NCBI GenBank assembly: GCA_002403855.1
Contig: DHIO01000022.1
Span: 143,583 to 163,022, forward strand
Length of the DNA stretch: 19,440 bases
Reading direction: 5' to 3'
Origin: Acidimicrobiia bacterium UBA4744
GTDB lineage: Bacteria > Actinomycetota > Acidimicrobiia > Spongiisociales > UBA4744
The notes beneath the pieces are model-generated. The model made no database searches. It saw only the letters and a list, made by a program, of their open reading frames with translations, and was not told where the DNA came from. Positions within the stretch are counted from its first letter, which is position 1, and each line of letters begins with the position of its first letter. Positions 7,075-14,156 of this stretch are shown one piece after another. Both the position numbers and the translations under genes were made by a program.

Positions 7075-8424
7075 GTGACCGTAGTACCGCCGAAGCAAGA
7101 CCTCCTGGCTGTGGCCCGCGCTCAGTACGACCGGGCGGTCCCCTTCACCCGCGAACTGCGAGGTTGGAGAGGAATGTCGGAATGGCTCTATGAAGCCGAC
7201 CGTGTGATCAAGTTGAATCTCCCCGTCATCATGGACGACGGGTACGTCCACAACTTCACCGGTTACCGCGTCCTGCATTCGGCGGTACGCGGTCCCGGCC
7301 TTGGCGGAATCCGCTACCACCGCAACGTCCGAGAGTCGGAAGTCACTGCTCTGGCGATGCTGACCACCTGGAAATGCGCCCTTGTCGACGTACCGTTCGG
7401 CGGCGCAGCAGGAGGGGTGCAATGCGAACCCCATCTGCTGTCCGGACGGGAACTGGAGGGCATCACCCGGCGGTACATCACAGCGCTGGGTGACAACATC
7501 GGCCCTCACGCCGACATCCCCATGCCGGACCTCTACACCAACGAAGGGACCATGGCACTGGTGTACGACACCTACGACATGTTCCATCCGGGGGAGAACA
7601 ACCTACCGGCCGTGGTCGGCAAACCCATCGACATCGGCGGGTCTCACTTGAGTGCGACGGCAACTGCCCTCGGCACGCTCTTCGTGACCGAACACCTCAT
7701 CGACCTGGGTGCCCTTCCCAACCTTCCGAAACTCGAAGGTGCAACCGTGTCTATTCAGGGATTCGGCGACGTTGGGCGCAACGCGGCCCGGTTCTTTCAG
7801 GATGCCGGTGCACGTATCGTCGCACTGGCCGACACCGTCGGCGGAATCCACGACCCAAACGGTCTCGACCTCACCCGGGTCGAGGAGCACAAGGTGGAAA
7901 AAGGTTCGGTCGCCGGTTATCCCCAGGCCGAGCAATGCGTCAGTGGTGGAGTCGTCGAGATCCCGGCAGACATCGTCATCCCGGCCGCGATCGAAACGCA
8001 GATCACGGCCCGCAACGCGGCCCGGATCGATACCCGGCTCATCGTGGAGGCAGCCAACGGCCCGGTGACCCCTGACGCCGATCTTCTCCTGGCAGAACGA
8101 GACATCAAAGTGATTCCGGACATCCTGGCCAACGCCGGAGGGGTGGTGGCCGGTTACTTCGAGTGGATCCAAAACCTCGATCACCAAACGTGGGACGAGC
8201 ACACGATCGAGACGAAACTCCGGCGTCGGATGCAGCGAGCATCGGAGCGGGTGTTGACCGAACGCGCGTCGCTGGTCGGCGGCCTCACCAAGTACCGGGA
8301 GAAGTGGGCCGACGTCCAGCCGGAAACCCCCGAGCTTCCCGTGCCCGACTTCCGCACGGCGGCCCAGGCAGTGGCCCTCAACCGCTGCCGGCGAGCAACG
8401 GACTACCGGGGAATCTGGCCCTGA
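7075..8424 (+). CDS. Divergent Glu/Leu/Phe/Val dehydrogenase family protein lacking the usual catalytic lysine
   Basis: The 449-residue protein aligns along its length with amino-acid dehydrogenases (ELFV superfamily). It has an N-terminal substrate domain with GGIRYHRNV (77-85), TTWKCA (Lys100), VPFGG (106-110) and DIPMPD (Asp152), then an NAD(P) Rossmann domain with IQGFGDVG (227-234). Family members deaminate amino acids to 2-oxo acids with NAD(P), or run the reverse reaction. Three normally key positions differ. The segment normally GGAKGG reads GGAAGG (Ala111-Ala112), so the catalytic lysine is gone. The usual KGG of glutamate enzymes reads GPGLGG (Leu76), as in leucine/valine dehydrogenases. 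The usual GRxxATGRG reads LSATATALG. Lys100 and Asp152 are kept. It may be an inactive or regulatory paralogue, or an enzyme with altered chemistry. The GTG start is supported by the -10 box 6 nt ahead. It converges on the endonuclease V gene with a 28-bp gap. Confidence 0.85.
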   Translation: MTVVPPKQDLLAVARAQYDRAVPFTRELRGWRGMSEWLYEADRVIKLNLPVIMDDGYVHNFTGYRVLHSAVRGPGLGGIRYHRNVRESEVTALAMLTTWKCALVDVPFGGAAGGVQCEPHLLSGRELEGITRRYITALGDNIGPHADIPMPDLYTNEGTMALVYDTYDMFHPGENNLPAVVGKPIDIGGSHLSATATALGTLFVTEHLIDLGALPNLPKLEGATVSIQGFGDVGRNAARFFQDAGARIVALADTVGGIHDPNGLDLTRVEEHKVEKGSVAGYPQAEQCVSGGVVEIPADIVIPAAIETQITARNAARIDTRLIVEAANGPVTPDADLLLAERDIKVIPDILANAGGVVAGYFEWIQNLDHQTWDEHTIETKLRRRMQRASERVLTERASLVGGLTKYREKWADVQPETPELPVPDFRTAAQAVALNRCRRATDYRGIWP

Positions 8425-8452
8425 GCCGCGGGAGGCCGGCTCTCGGCCCCGG

Positions 8453-9130
8453 CTACGACGAGCTGCGGGCGGTCCGGGCCAAACGTCGAGCCTCGCGAAG
8501 CGGCTCCGGCGTCCGATTGTTCGTCGCCACCGAGAGCACCATTTCTCGGGCCGTCTCCGGTGAAGTTCTCCAGGCGGCGTGAACGGCGAGGGGCCGGCAG
8601 TCCGCCCGGGTACGCACCCAATACCCGACGACCTCCGAACCCAGGCGAAGCGGGGCGGTCGCCTCTCGATTGCTGGAATCCGGCCAGTCCCCTCCGGCCA
8701 GCAGCGGACGGTGCGTCACTCCGACCGTCGGAATGCCGAGCACCGCCCCCAAGTGGAGGGCGAGTCCGGCCCGCCGTGGGTGATCACGCCCGGTGGCATT
8801 GACGAGAATCAACTCAGGAGTCGGGCCGAGGGCTTGTGCCGAAAGCTCCAGCAGAGGTCCGTCACGAAGGGCCAGGTAACCACTGCGATACGGACCACCG
8901 GCAACGCCCCGCACCGTTGCCGACGCCGTGGTCCGGCCCCTCCGAACGACCGCTGCGCCTCCCCATCCGTCGTCTCCTCGGGCTCCCGGTCCGCTCCCGC
9001 CCCGCCCAAAGCATACGAACACGCCGCCGACGTCCAACCCACGATTCGGGGCCTGCCAGGGATCAGGGGAGGCCGAGGCCAGCTCCGCTTGGACCGCAGA
9101 GAGCTCGGCAATGGACGTCGGCCATCTCAT
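8453..9130 (-). CDS. nfi: Endonuclease V family protein (variant active site)
   Basis: From the ATG at 9130 the product is 225 residues, close to E. coli Nfi (223). The frame is open further upstream, but that part is antisense to the sirtuin gene and was excluded. Family motifs are clear: LDVGG (Asp33), YLALRDGPLL (81-94 region), ILVNATGRDHPRRAGLALHLG split at 108-128, GIPTVGVTHRPLL and VHAAWRTSPETA. Endonuclease V cuts the second phosphodiester bond 3' to deoxyinosine in DNA, starting repair of deaminated adenine. Compared with E. coli (Asp35, Glu89, Asp110, His116), this protein has Asp33, Asp90, Asn111 and His117, so two acidic metal ligands are changed. A Gly-rich insert occupies residues 42-58. 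I recall similar NATG motifs in other actinobacterial members, so this may be a subfamily rather than a defect. The gene is divergent from the sirtuin, with 64 bp between starts. Confidence 0.8.
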   Translation of the reverse strand: MRWPTSIAELSAVQAELASASPDPWQAPNRGLDVGGVFVCFGRGGSGPGARGDDGWGGAAVVRRGRTTASATVRGVAGGPYRSGYLALRDGPLLELSAQALGPTPELILVNATGRDHPRRAGLALHLGAVLGIPTVGVTHRPLLAGGDWPDSSNREATAPLRLGSEVVGYWVRTRADCRPLAVHAAWRTSPETAREMVLSVATNNRTPEPLREARRLARTARSSS

Positions 9131-9194
9131 ATCAGCAAGCGTATGCGCCGCCGGCGCGCAATAGAGTACGCGCGGCAACTCACCCGGGGGTCTG

Positions 9195-9917
9195 GTGCTC
9201 GACGACGCAAGAGCCGCACTGCGAGATGCCACGCGGCCGGTCGCGTTCTCGGGGGCCGGGTTGAGCGCCGAGTCGGGAATCCCGACGTTCCGCGAAGCGC
9301 AAACGGGATTATGGGCACGGTACGATCCGATGGCTTTGGCCAGCCCCGAGGGCTTCACAGCAGACCCCGAACTCGTCGTTGCCTGGTACAACGACCGCCG
9401 CCGGAGGGTCGCCTCGGCCCAACCCAACCCCGCCCACCGGGCCCTGGCCGGGCGGCGGGACGTCGCCCACATCACACAGAACGTCGACGACCTGGCAGAA
9501 CGAGCCGGCGCCACCGATGTTGTGCATCTCCATGGTTCGCTCGGCTGGGACAGGTGCAGTGCAGGTTGTGGCCGCCGTCGGCTCATCGACATGGCAGATC
9601 CTCCTTCCCTCTATGCCTGCAATCGGTGTGGCCACTGGATGCGCCCGGACGTCGTATGGTTCGGTGAACAACTGCCGTTCACAGCGTGGAGCCGGGCCGA
9701 CGAGCTGGCGGCCGAGGCCGATGTGTTCATCGTCATCGGAACGAGCGCCCGAGTGCATCCGGCGGCCGGGCTCATCACCGCCGCTGGAGCCGGAGGCGCC
9801 GAACTGATCGTGGTCAACATCGAGCGGACCCCCGCTCACGGCATCCAACTCACCGGCCCGGCAGGCGAGATTGTGCCCGAACTCCTCAAGCCGACTCGAC
9901 CAAGATCCGATGATTGA
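9195..9917 (+). CDS. cobB: NAD-dependent protein deacylase, sirtuin (SIR2) class III
   Basis: The 240-residue protein has the complete sirtuin core: FSGAGLSAESGIPTFR (18-33), TQNVDDL (94-100), catalytic His113 in HLHGS, four zinc cysteines (121, 125, 142, 145) and IGTSARVHPAAG (181-192). Tyr65 and Arg68 in WYNDR match the YxxR acyl-pocket pair of class III sirtuins (SIRT5 and CobB), which favour succinyl or malonyl lysine as well as acetyl lysine. The reaction consumes NAD and yields O-acyl-ADP-ribose and nicotinamide. The length fits the family. The start is GTG at 9195 after a GGGGG tract; a TAGAGT -10-like box near 9162 could drive it. It probably forms an operon with the small gene 27 bp downstream. 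It should act in the cytosol to remove acyl marks from metabolic enzymes. Confidence 0.9.
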   Translation: MLDDARAALRDATRPVAFSGAGLSAESGIPTFREAQTGLWARYDPMALASPEGFTADPELVVAWYNDRRRRVASAQPNPAHRALAGRRDVAHITQNVDDLAERAGATDVVHLHGSLGWDRCSAGCGRRRLIDMADPPSLYACNRCGHWMRPDVVWFGEQLPFTAWSRADELAAEADVFIVIGTSARVHPAAGLITAAGAGGAELIVVNIERTPAHGIQLTGPAGEIVPELLKPTRPRSDD

Positions 9918-9944
9918 GGTGAGCGACAGCGGGGCCCAAGCGCC

Positions 9945-10430
9945 GTGCAAACACAACTCCCCAAGCCCGAGTTGCAGGACGACCAAGGCCTGTGGATGGA
10001 AAAACGGCCGGTCCTCGCCCGCCTCTACATGGATGACGGCACAGTACTACCCGTGACCCTCTTTCTCGCCCCGCACGCGTCGGGGCGGTCCGGGCCCCAA
10101 ACCGTCATTGATCTCTACGACGAAAAGGACCCCATGCTCAGGTGCCGAACAACCAGCGGGGAGTTCCTCATCGTTGGGAAGCAAACCGTTGCGGCCATCG
10201 GCGTGAGCCCAACCCGTCATGACGAGTTGGGGTTCCGGCGGCCGATTGCGGCGCAGATAATAATGGCCGGGGGGCATCAGATCGACGGTGAGCTCCTGGT
10301 CAACGGACCACCCGGACGCCGTGTCTCGGACCTACTCAATGAAGCCGAACCGTGGCTGTGCGCCAGAAACGGTGATACTCGCATGTGGCTGAGGAAGAGC
10401 CGCATTCTGACGGTGCACCCGGACGACTAG
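9945..10430 (+). CDS. Uncharacterised small protein, DUF6812-like C-terminus
   Basis: The 161-residue product is not a named family that I recognise with confidence. It is beta-rich with no signal peptide or membrane segment. The pattern GHQIDGELLVN followed by GRRVSDLLNEAEPWL and a last strand, RKSRILTV (residues about 110-157), recalls the DUF6812-type domain, in which a basic residue is followed by SDxLN. The N-terminal half (about 20-85) may hold a related half-domain: RPVLARLYMDDGTVLPVTLFL, split by a loop, then EFLIVGKQTVAAIGV. The start is uncertain: GTG at 9945 gives the length used here, while ATG at 9996 would remove 17 residues. It starts 27 bp after the sirtuin stop on the same strand, which suggests co-transcription. 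It ends 7 bp from the convergent nfuA gene. Confidence 0.65.
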   Translation: MQTQLPKPELQDDQGLWMEKRPVLARLYMDDGTVLPVTLFLAPHASGRSGPQTVIDLYDEKDPMLRCRTTSGEFLIVGKQTVAAIGVSPTRHDELGFRRPIAAQIIMAGGHQIDGELLVNGPPGRRVSDLLNEAEPWLCARNGDTRMWLRKSRILTVHPDD

Positions 10431-10437
10431 CGGGTTC

Positions 10438-11052
10438 TCACTTCTTAGCCGACTCGTAGTAAGGGTTCGACCCCGAGGCGTGGTCCGTCACGTCGATCAC
10501 CTGCCCGATCTCCGGTATGGCGTCCCTGAGTATCCGCTCAATGCCCTGCCGCAGAGTGACCGCTGCCAAGCCGCAACCCTGGCAACCCCCCAGCAGCCGG
10601 AGATAGACATCAGAGTCTTCAACGCCGACCAGCTCCGCTGCCCCGCCGTGACCGGCAATGGCCGGATTCACATGACCGGCCAGAACCTGGGCAACCTGCT
10701 CCGCCAGCGGTCCGGTCAACTCACCAATTGTCTCGCCTCCGATGGCCGGGCTGGGAGTATTGGGGTTGTCCATTGCCAAGCCCTGGGCGGTCAGGTTCAA
10801 CGATGCCCCGCGCAAGCTCTCAACGTCCTTGTCGGGTACGGCGACGGCAAGATCCCCGTGGAGGTCGATATGGTCGCTGGCTTCGCAATCATCGAGAGGC
10901 ACAAAACTGAGCTCGTAGGCGAACTGGGCTCCCCTGATGCCGGTCACCTCGACCAGGAGGGCGTACTCTTCGTCGCCCGGTTCCTGATCGCGGATCTCGA
11001 TGATCTTGTCGCGCGCCGTTTCCGATATGGACAGGATGTTGTCGTCGGTCAT
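10438..11052 (-). CDS. nfuA: NfuA-type iron-sulfur cluster carrier
   Basis: The 204-residue protein joins two domains as in NfuA. Residues 5-90 form a degenerate A-type (HesB/IscA-like) domain without the usual cysteines; LSISETARDKIIEI and the following strands fit it. Residues 105-190 are a NifU C-terminal domain with GGCQGCG (Cys157, Cys160). The CxxC pair of two subunits holds a [4Fe-4S] cluster that is passed to target enzymes. The length matches E. coli NfuA (191). The ATG at 11052 follows GGAGG at 4 nt, a strong ribosome-binding site unlike the leaderless neighbours. It is a single-gene unit, divergent from the ATP-grasp gene with 88 bp between them and convergent with the uncharacterised gene. 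Confidence 0.9.
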   Translation of the reverse strand: MTDDNILSISETARDKIIEIRDQEPGDEEYALLVEVTGIRGAQFAYELSFVPLDDCEASDHIDLHGDLAVAVPDKDVESLRGASLNLTAQGLAMDNPNTPSPAIGGETIGELTGPLAEQVAQVLAGHVNPAIAGHGGAAELVGVEDSDVYLRLLGGCQGCGLAAVTLRQGIERILRDAIPEIGQVIDVTDHASGSNPYYESAKK

Positions 11053-11128
11053 AGGGCCTCCGTCGGGCGGCCATGGTAATCGGAGCGCCCTTCTTACCCG
11101 ACACGTGCGACTATGACCGCCGCTACGC

Positions 11129-11134
11129 CATGAT
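11129..11134 (+). promoter_or_regulatory. -10-like box (CATGAT) for ATP-grasp gene
   Basis: CATGAT is exactly 6 nt before the ATG at 11141, the same placement as at other starts here. No ribosome-binding site is seen, consistent with a leaderless mRNA. Confidence 0.35.
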
Positions 11135-11140
11135 TACGGG

Positions 11141-12367
11141 ATGGCCCGTGCCTTGCTCATACTTCCTACCGAGACCTACCGGGCATCCGACTTCATTGAG
11201 TCGGCCGCGGCGCTCAACGCCGATATCATCGTGGCTTCCGAAGAGGACATGGCCCTCGCCGATCAGTTGGGTGAGGACTTCTTGCTCATCGACTGCTCCC
11301 GGCCTGAGGAATCCGCCCGCCGCATCGTCGAACTGGGCAACCGGCAACCGCTCGATGCAATCGTGCCGGTCGACGACCAAGGCGTGCTGATCGCCGCACT
11401 CGCCGCCGAGCAACTCGGCTTGAACCACAATCCCCCGGTTGCGGTCGGTGCTACCCGCAACAAGGTGATGCTGCGCAGGGCGCTGGCAAGTGCCGAGATT
11501 CCACAGCCGGCGTTCGAGTTGGCCGGTTCGCCGGACGATGTTGCGGCTCTGGCAGAGGAAATCGGATACCCGGTCGTTCTGAAACCGCTTTCGATGTCGG
11601 CGAGTCGCGGGGTCATCAGAGCCAATGACGCCGACGAGGTTCGGGCCGCCGCGGGCCGGATCCGGAAGATTCTGGCGGTAGCCGGACACAACCCGGGCGA
11701 GCCGATCCTGATCGAAGAGTACGTACCCGGCATCGAACTGGCCGTGGAGGGTCTTCTCCGGGACGGCAAGTTGCAGGTGCTCGCTTTTCTCGACAAACCC
11801 GACCCTCTCGAAGGCCCCTTTTTCGAGGAGACTTTGTTCATCACACCGTCGCGACTACACCCCGAGATGCTCGATGAAGTGGAACGGGTGACCGCCCGGG
11901 CCGTGCGAGCGATCGGTCTGCGCGAAGGGCCGGTCCACGCCGAGGTGCGAGTGGACGGGAACAAGGTCCTCTTCCTGGAGGCCGCCGCCCGGTCGATCGG
12001 CGGTCTGTGTGGACGATCGCTCCGCTTCGGATTGCTCGGCACCCCTCTCGAGGTCATTCTGCTGCGCCACGCTCTGGGCCGCCCGGTGCGCGTCTTGCGC
12101 CGCGAGGACCCGGCGTCCGGAGTGATGATGCTGCCGATCCCCCGCGCCGGGATCCTTCGAGCCGTCCGCGGGACCGACAGGGCTCTCGAGGTCCCCGGCG
12201 TCGTCGACGTGGACGTCACGATTCCTCTGGGTCGCCGCGTCTGGCCTCTTCCCGAGGCGGATCGTTATCTCGGGTTCCTATTCGCGCGCGGTCCCCACCC
12301 GACGGATGTCGAACGATCGCTCCGTCGCGGGTTTTCCATGCTCGACATCGTCATCGACGAGATCTGA
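11141..12367 (+). CDS. ATP-grasp ligase, L-amino-acid ligase / BacD-like
   Basis: The 408-residue protein has the three-part ATP-grasp layout. It has an N-terminal Rossmann-like domain (MARALLILPTETY onward), an ATP-binding part with VVLKPL (Lys148), the SMSASRGV loop (151-158) and IEEYVPG (191-197), and a metal/catalytic part with HAEVRV (266-271) and FLEAAARSIGG (278-288, Glu280, Arg284). The C-terminal 90 residues (GVMMLPIPRAGILRAV and later YLGFLFARG) resemble the LAL_C domain of dipeptide ligases. Such enzymes use ATP to form an acyl-phosphate and join it to an amine, giving dipeptides or related amides. No partner genes for a peptide product are nearby, so the substrate is unknown. The ATG is supported by the -10 box 6 nt upstream. 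A 208-bp gap with a 6-bp hairpin (12385-12400) follows. Confidence 0.8.
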   Translation: MARALLILPTETYRASDFIESAAALNADIIVASEEDMALADQLGEDFLLIDCSRPEESARRIVELGNRQPLDAIVPVDDQGVLIAALAAEQLGLNHNPPVAVGATRNKVMLRRALASAEIPQPAFELAGSPDDVAALAEEIGYPVVLKPLSMSASRGVIRANDADEVRAAAGRIRKILAVAGHNPGEPILIEEYVPGIELAVEGLLRDGKLQVLAFLDKPDPLEGPFFEETLFITPSRLHPEMLDEVERVTARAVRAIGLREGPVHAEVRVDGNKVLFLEAAARSIGGLCGRSLRFGLLGTPLEVILLRHALGRPVRVLRREDPASGVMMLPIPRAGILRAVRGTDRALEVPGVVDVDVTIPLGRRVWPLPEADRYLGFLFARGPHPTDVERSLRRGFSMLDIVIDEI

Positions 12368-12563
12368 ATGGATCACTACCGTGCCTCTCGACGGCGAGAG
12401 CCGACACTCCAGAAGCGAATCCTGGGGGCGGATGTGGTCCGAAGCGGAGCGATCTGAGGTCCACGGCGCATAGGGATCCACGATCACGTCGGCCAGGGCC
12501 GGCCAAAACAAACATCCGCTGACGAAAGCCTTGGCTGATTCGAGCACTGGGCGCCCACGAGGC

Positions 12564-12569
12564 AATAAT
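12564..12569 (+). promoter_or_regulatory. -10-like box (AATAAT) for malQ
   Basis: AATAAT is exactly 6 nt before the ATG at 12576. It supports that ATG over the in-frame TTG at 12531 and suggests leaderless transcription. Confidence 0.4.
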
Positions 12570-12575
12570 GCTCCG

Positions 12576-14063
12576 ATGAAACTGCAACGCTCCTCCGGGA
12601 TACTGCTCCACCCCACCAGCCTTCCGGGCCCGTACGGCATCGGGGACATCGGCCCTGCCGCTCACCAGTGGCTCGATGATCTCGCCGCTGCCGACTGCAA
12701 GCTCTGGCAGGTCCTACCCCTTTGCCCGACCGGCTATGCGGACTCGCCTTATCAGTGCTTCTCGACGTTTGCCGGCAACCCATACCTCACCAGCCCGGAT
12801 CTTCTCCTGGAGGAAGGCTTGGTGTCCTCGGAGGAATTGGCCGCCTGTCCCGAGTTCCCTGAAGAAGCCGTCGACTATGGGCCGGTGATCCGTTGGAAGC
12901 TGTCCCTCCTCGACACCGCCTTTGGCCGCTTCCAGGGTGGAGGCTTTCGGCGCCTCCACCAGGATTTCGAGACCTTCCGGGCGTCCAACCGCGACTGGCT
13001 CGAAGACTTCGCTCTCTTCATGGCCCTCAAGGACCTCTACAACCTGAAACCGTGGACTGAATGGCCGGCTCCGCTACGAGACCGCGATTCCCTGCAGCTC
13101 CAAAAGGCCCGCACCACCTACGCAGAAGATCTCACCCGCCATGCGTTCCGCCAGTTCCTTTTCTTCCGCCAGTGGAAGGCCCTCCGTGCCCGCGCCGCCG
13201 AAATCGACATCAAGATCATCGGCGATCTGCCCATCTTCGTGGCCCATGACTCTGCCGACGTGTGGGCCAACAAGGAGCTGTTCTACCTCGACGATGCGGG
13301 CCAACCCTCGGTGATGTCCGGGGTTCCGCCAGACTACTTCTCGGAGACCGGCCAGCTGTGGGGGAATCCCCTCTACCGCTGGGAAGCGCACGAGCAAACT
13401 GACTATGCCTGGTGGCTGTCCAGGTTCCGAGCCGTCTTCAAGTTGGTCGATGTCGTGCGGGTCGATCATTTTCGTGGGTTCGTCGACTACTGGGAGGTTC
13501 CTGGAGGTGCAGAGAACGCCATAGAAGGACGCTGGCTTCCGGGACCGGGCGCCCCGTTCCTGCAAAGGGTGGTCGACGAACTGGGAGACCTGCCGATCAT
13601 TGCCGAGGACCTCGGGGAGATCAACCCGGAGGTGTATGAGGTCCGGGACCAGTTCAACCTGCCGGGCATGAAGATCCTGCAATTCGCCTTCGACGGCGGT
13701 CTCACCAATGACTTCCTGCCTCATCACTATCCCGCCAACTGCATCGTGTACACGGGGACCCACGACAACGACACCAACTTCGGATGGTGGGAGAACGCCG
13801 ATGAGGAAGAACTGCAATTCGCCCGCGAATATCTGGGCGTCACCGGCAGCGACATCTCCTGGGATCTGATTCGGGCGGCGTGGAGGTCCAAAGCCAACGT
13901 CGCCATCACGCCGCTTCAGGATGTATTGGATCTCCCGACCAGCGCCCGGATGAACTTCCCCGGGACCCTGGGGGGCAATTGGGTTTGGCGAATGCGCAAG
14001 GAGGCCTTCTCGCCCGAGCTGCAGAAGCGCCTTGCAGCGCTCAACCGGGAGACCCACCGCTAG
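12576..14063 (+). CDS. malQ: 4-alpha-glucanotransferase (amylomaltase), GH77
   Basis: The 495-residue protein is a full-length GH77 enzyme. It begins with RSSGILLHPTSLPGPYGIGD (5-24) and contains DSPYQCFSTFAGNPYL (56-71), as in bacterial MalQ and plant D-enzyme. The catalytic groups are in place: nucleophile Asp297 in VRVDHFRG, acid/base Glu344 in IIAEDLGE and the third acid Asp397 in GTHDNDT. It transfers alpha-1,4-glucan segments between maltodextrins and frees glucose, in the cytosol. The C-terminal motif NFPGTLGGNWVWR is also typical. The start at 12576 is chosen because homologues begin near the RSSGILL segment and a -10 box lies 6 nt ahead. The GH13 enzyme at 16419 would act on the same oligosaccharide pool, but it is on the other strand. 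It is followed by the propeller lipoprotein gene after 93 bp. Confidence 0.95.
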   Translation: MKLQRSSGILLHPTSLPGPYGIGDIGPAAHQWLDDLAAADCKLWQVLPLCPTGYADSPYQCFSTFAGNPYLTSPDLLLEEGLVSSEELAACPEFPEEAVDYGPVIRWKLSLLDTAFGRFQGGGFRRLHQDFETFRASNRDWLEDFALFMALKDLYNLKPWTEWPAPLRDRDSLQLQKARTTYAEDLTRHAFRQFLFFRQWKALRARAAEIDIKIIGDLPIFVAHDSADVWANKELFYLDDAGQPSVMSGVPPDYFSETGQLWGNPLYRWEAHEQTDYAWWLSRFRAVFKLVDVVRVDHFRGFVDYWEVPGGAENAIEGRWLPGPGAPFLQRVVDELGDLPIIAEDLGEINPEVYEVRDQFNLPGMKILQFAFDGGLTNDFLPHHYPANCIVYTGTHDNDTNFGWWENADEEELQFAREYLGVTGSDISWDLIRAAWRSKANVAITPLQDVLDLPTSARMNFPGTLGGNWVWRMRKEAFSPELQKRLAALNRETHR

Positions 14064-14144
14064 AGACGGTCGGCGGACCAACCGATGCCGAAACGTGGAC
14101 ACCGAACGTGCACCATTCCGACCGGCTGAAACCCGAAGGCCCGG

Positions 14145-14150
14145 TACGAT
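14145..14150 (+). promoter_or_regulatory. -10 box (TACGAT) for propeller lipoprotein gene
   Basis: TACGAT matches TANNNT and lies exactly 6 nt before the ATG at 14157, the clearest leaderless arrangement on the plus strand. A -35 element is not recognisable. Confidence 0.5.
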
Positions 14151-14156
14151 CCGTCC

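Noticed and set aside
8425..8452. The GC-rich hairpin GGCCG/CGGCC (8434-8448) between the convergent dehydrogenase and endonuclease V genes as a bidirectional terminator.
   Set aside because: The stem is 5 bp, there is no T-tract on either strand, and such pairings are common in this base composition.
9131..9592. An N-terminal extension of the endonuclease V frame by 154 codons.
   Set aside because: The extension lies antisense to the sirtuin gene and has no homology pattern. The ATG at 9130 gives the family's usual length.
8579..9667. A 362-codon open frame on the plus strand.
   Set aside because: It is antisense to endonuclease V and out of frame with the sirtuin. Both of those have clear catalytic motifs.
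11263..12219. A 318-codon open frame on the minus strand.
   Set aside because: It mirrors the ATP-grasp gene and its product is Ser/Arg/Pro-rich without motifs.
12368..12575. The hairpin CTCTCG-ACGG-CGAGAG (12385-12400) as a terminator for the ATP-grasp gene.
   Set aside because: The stem is only 6 bp with no T-tract; it could be real but is not supportable.
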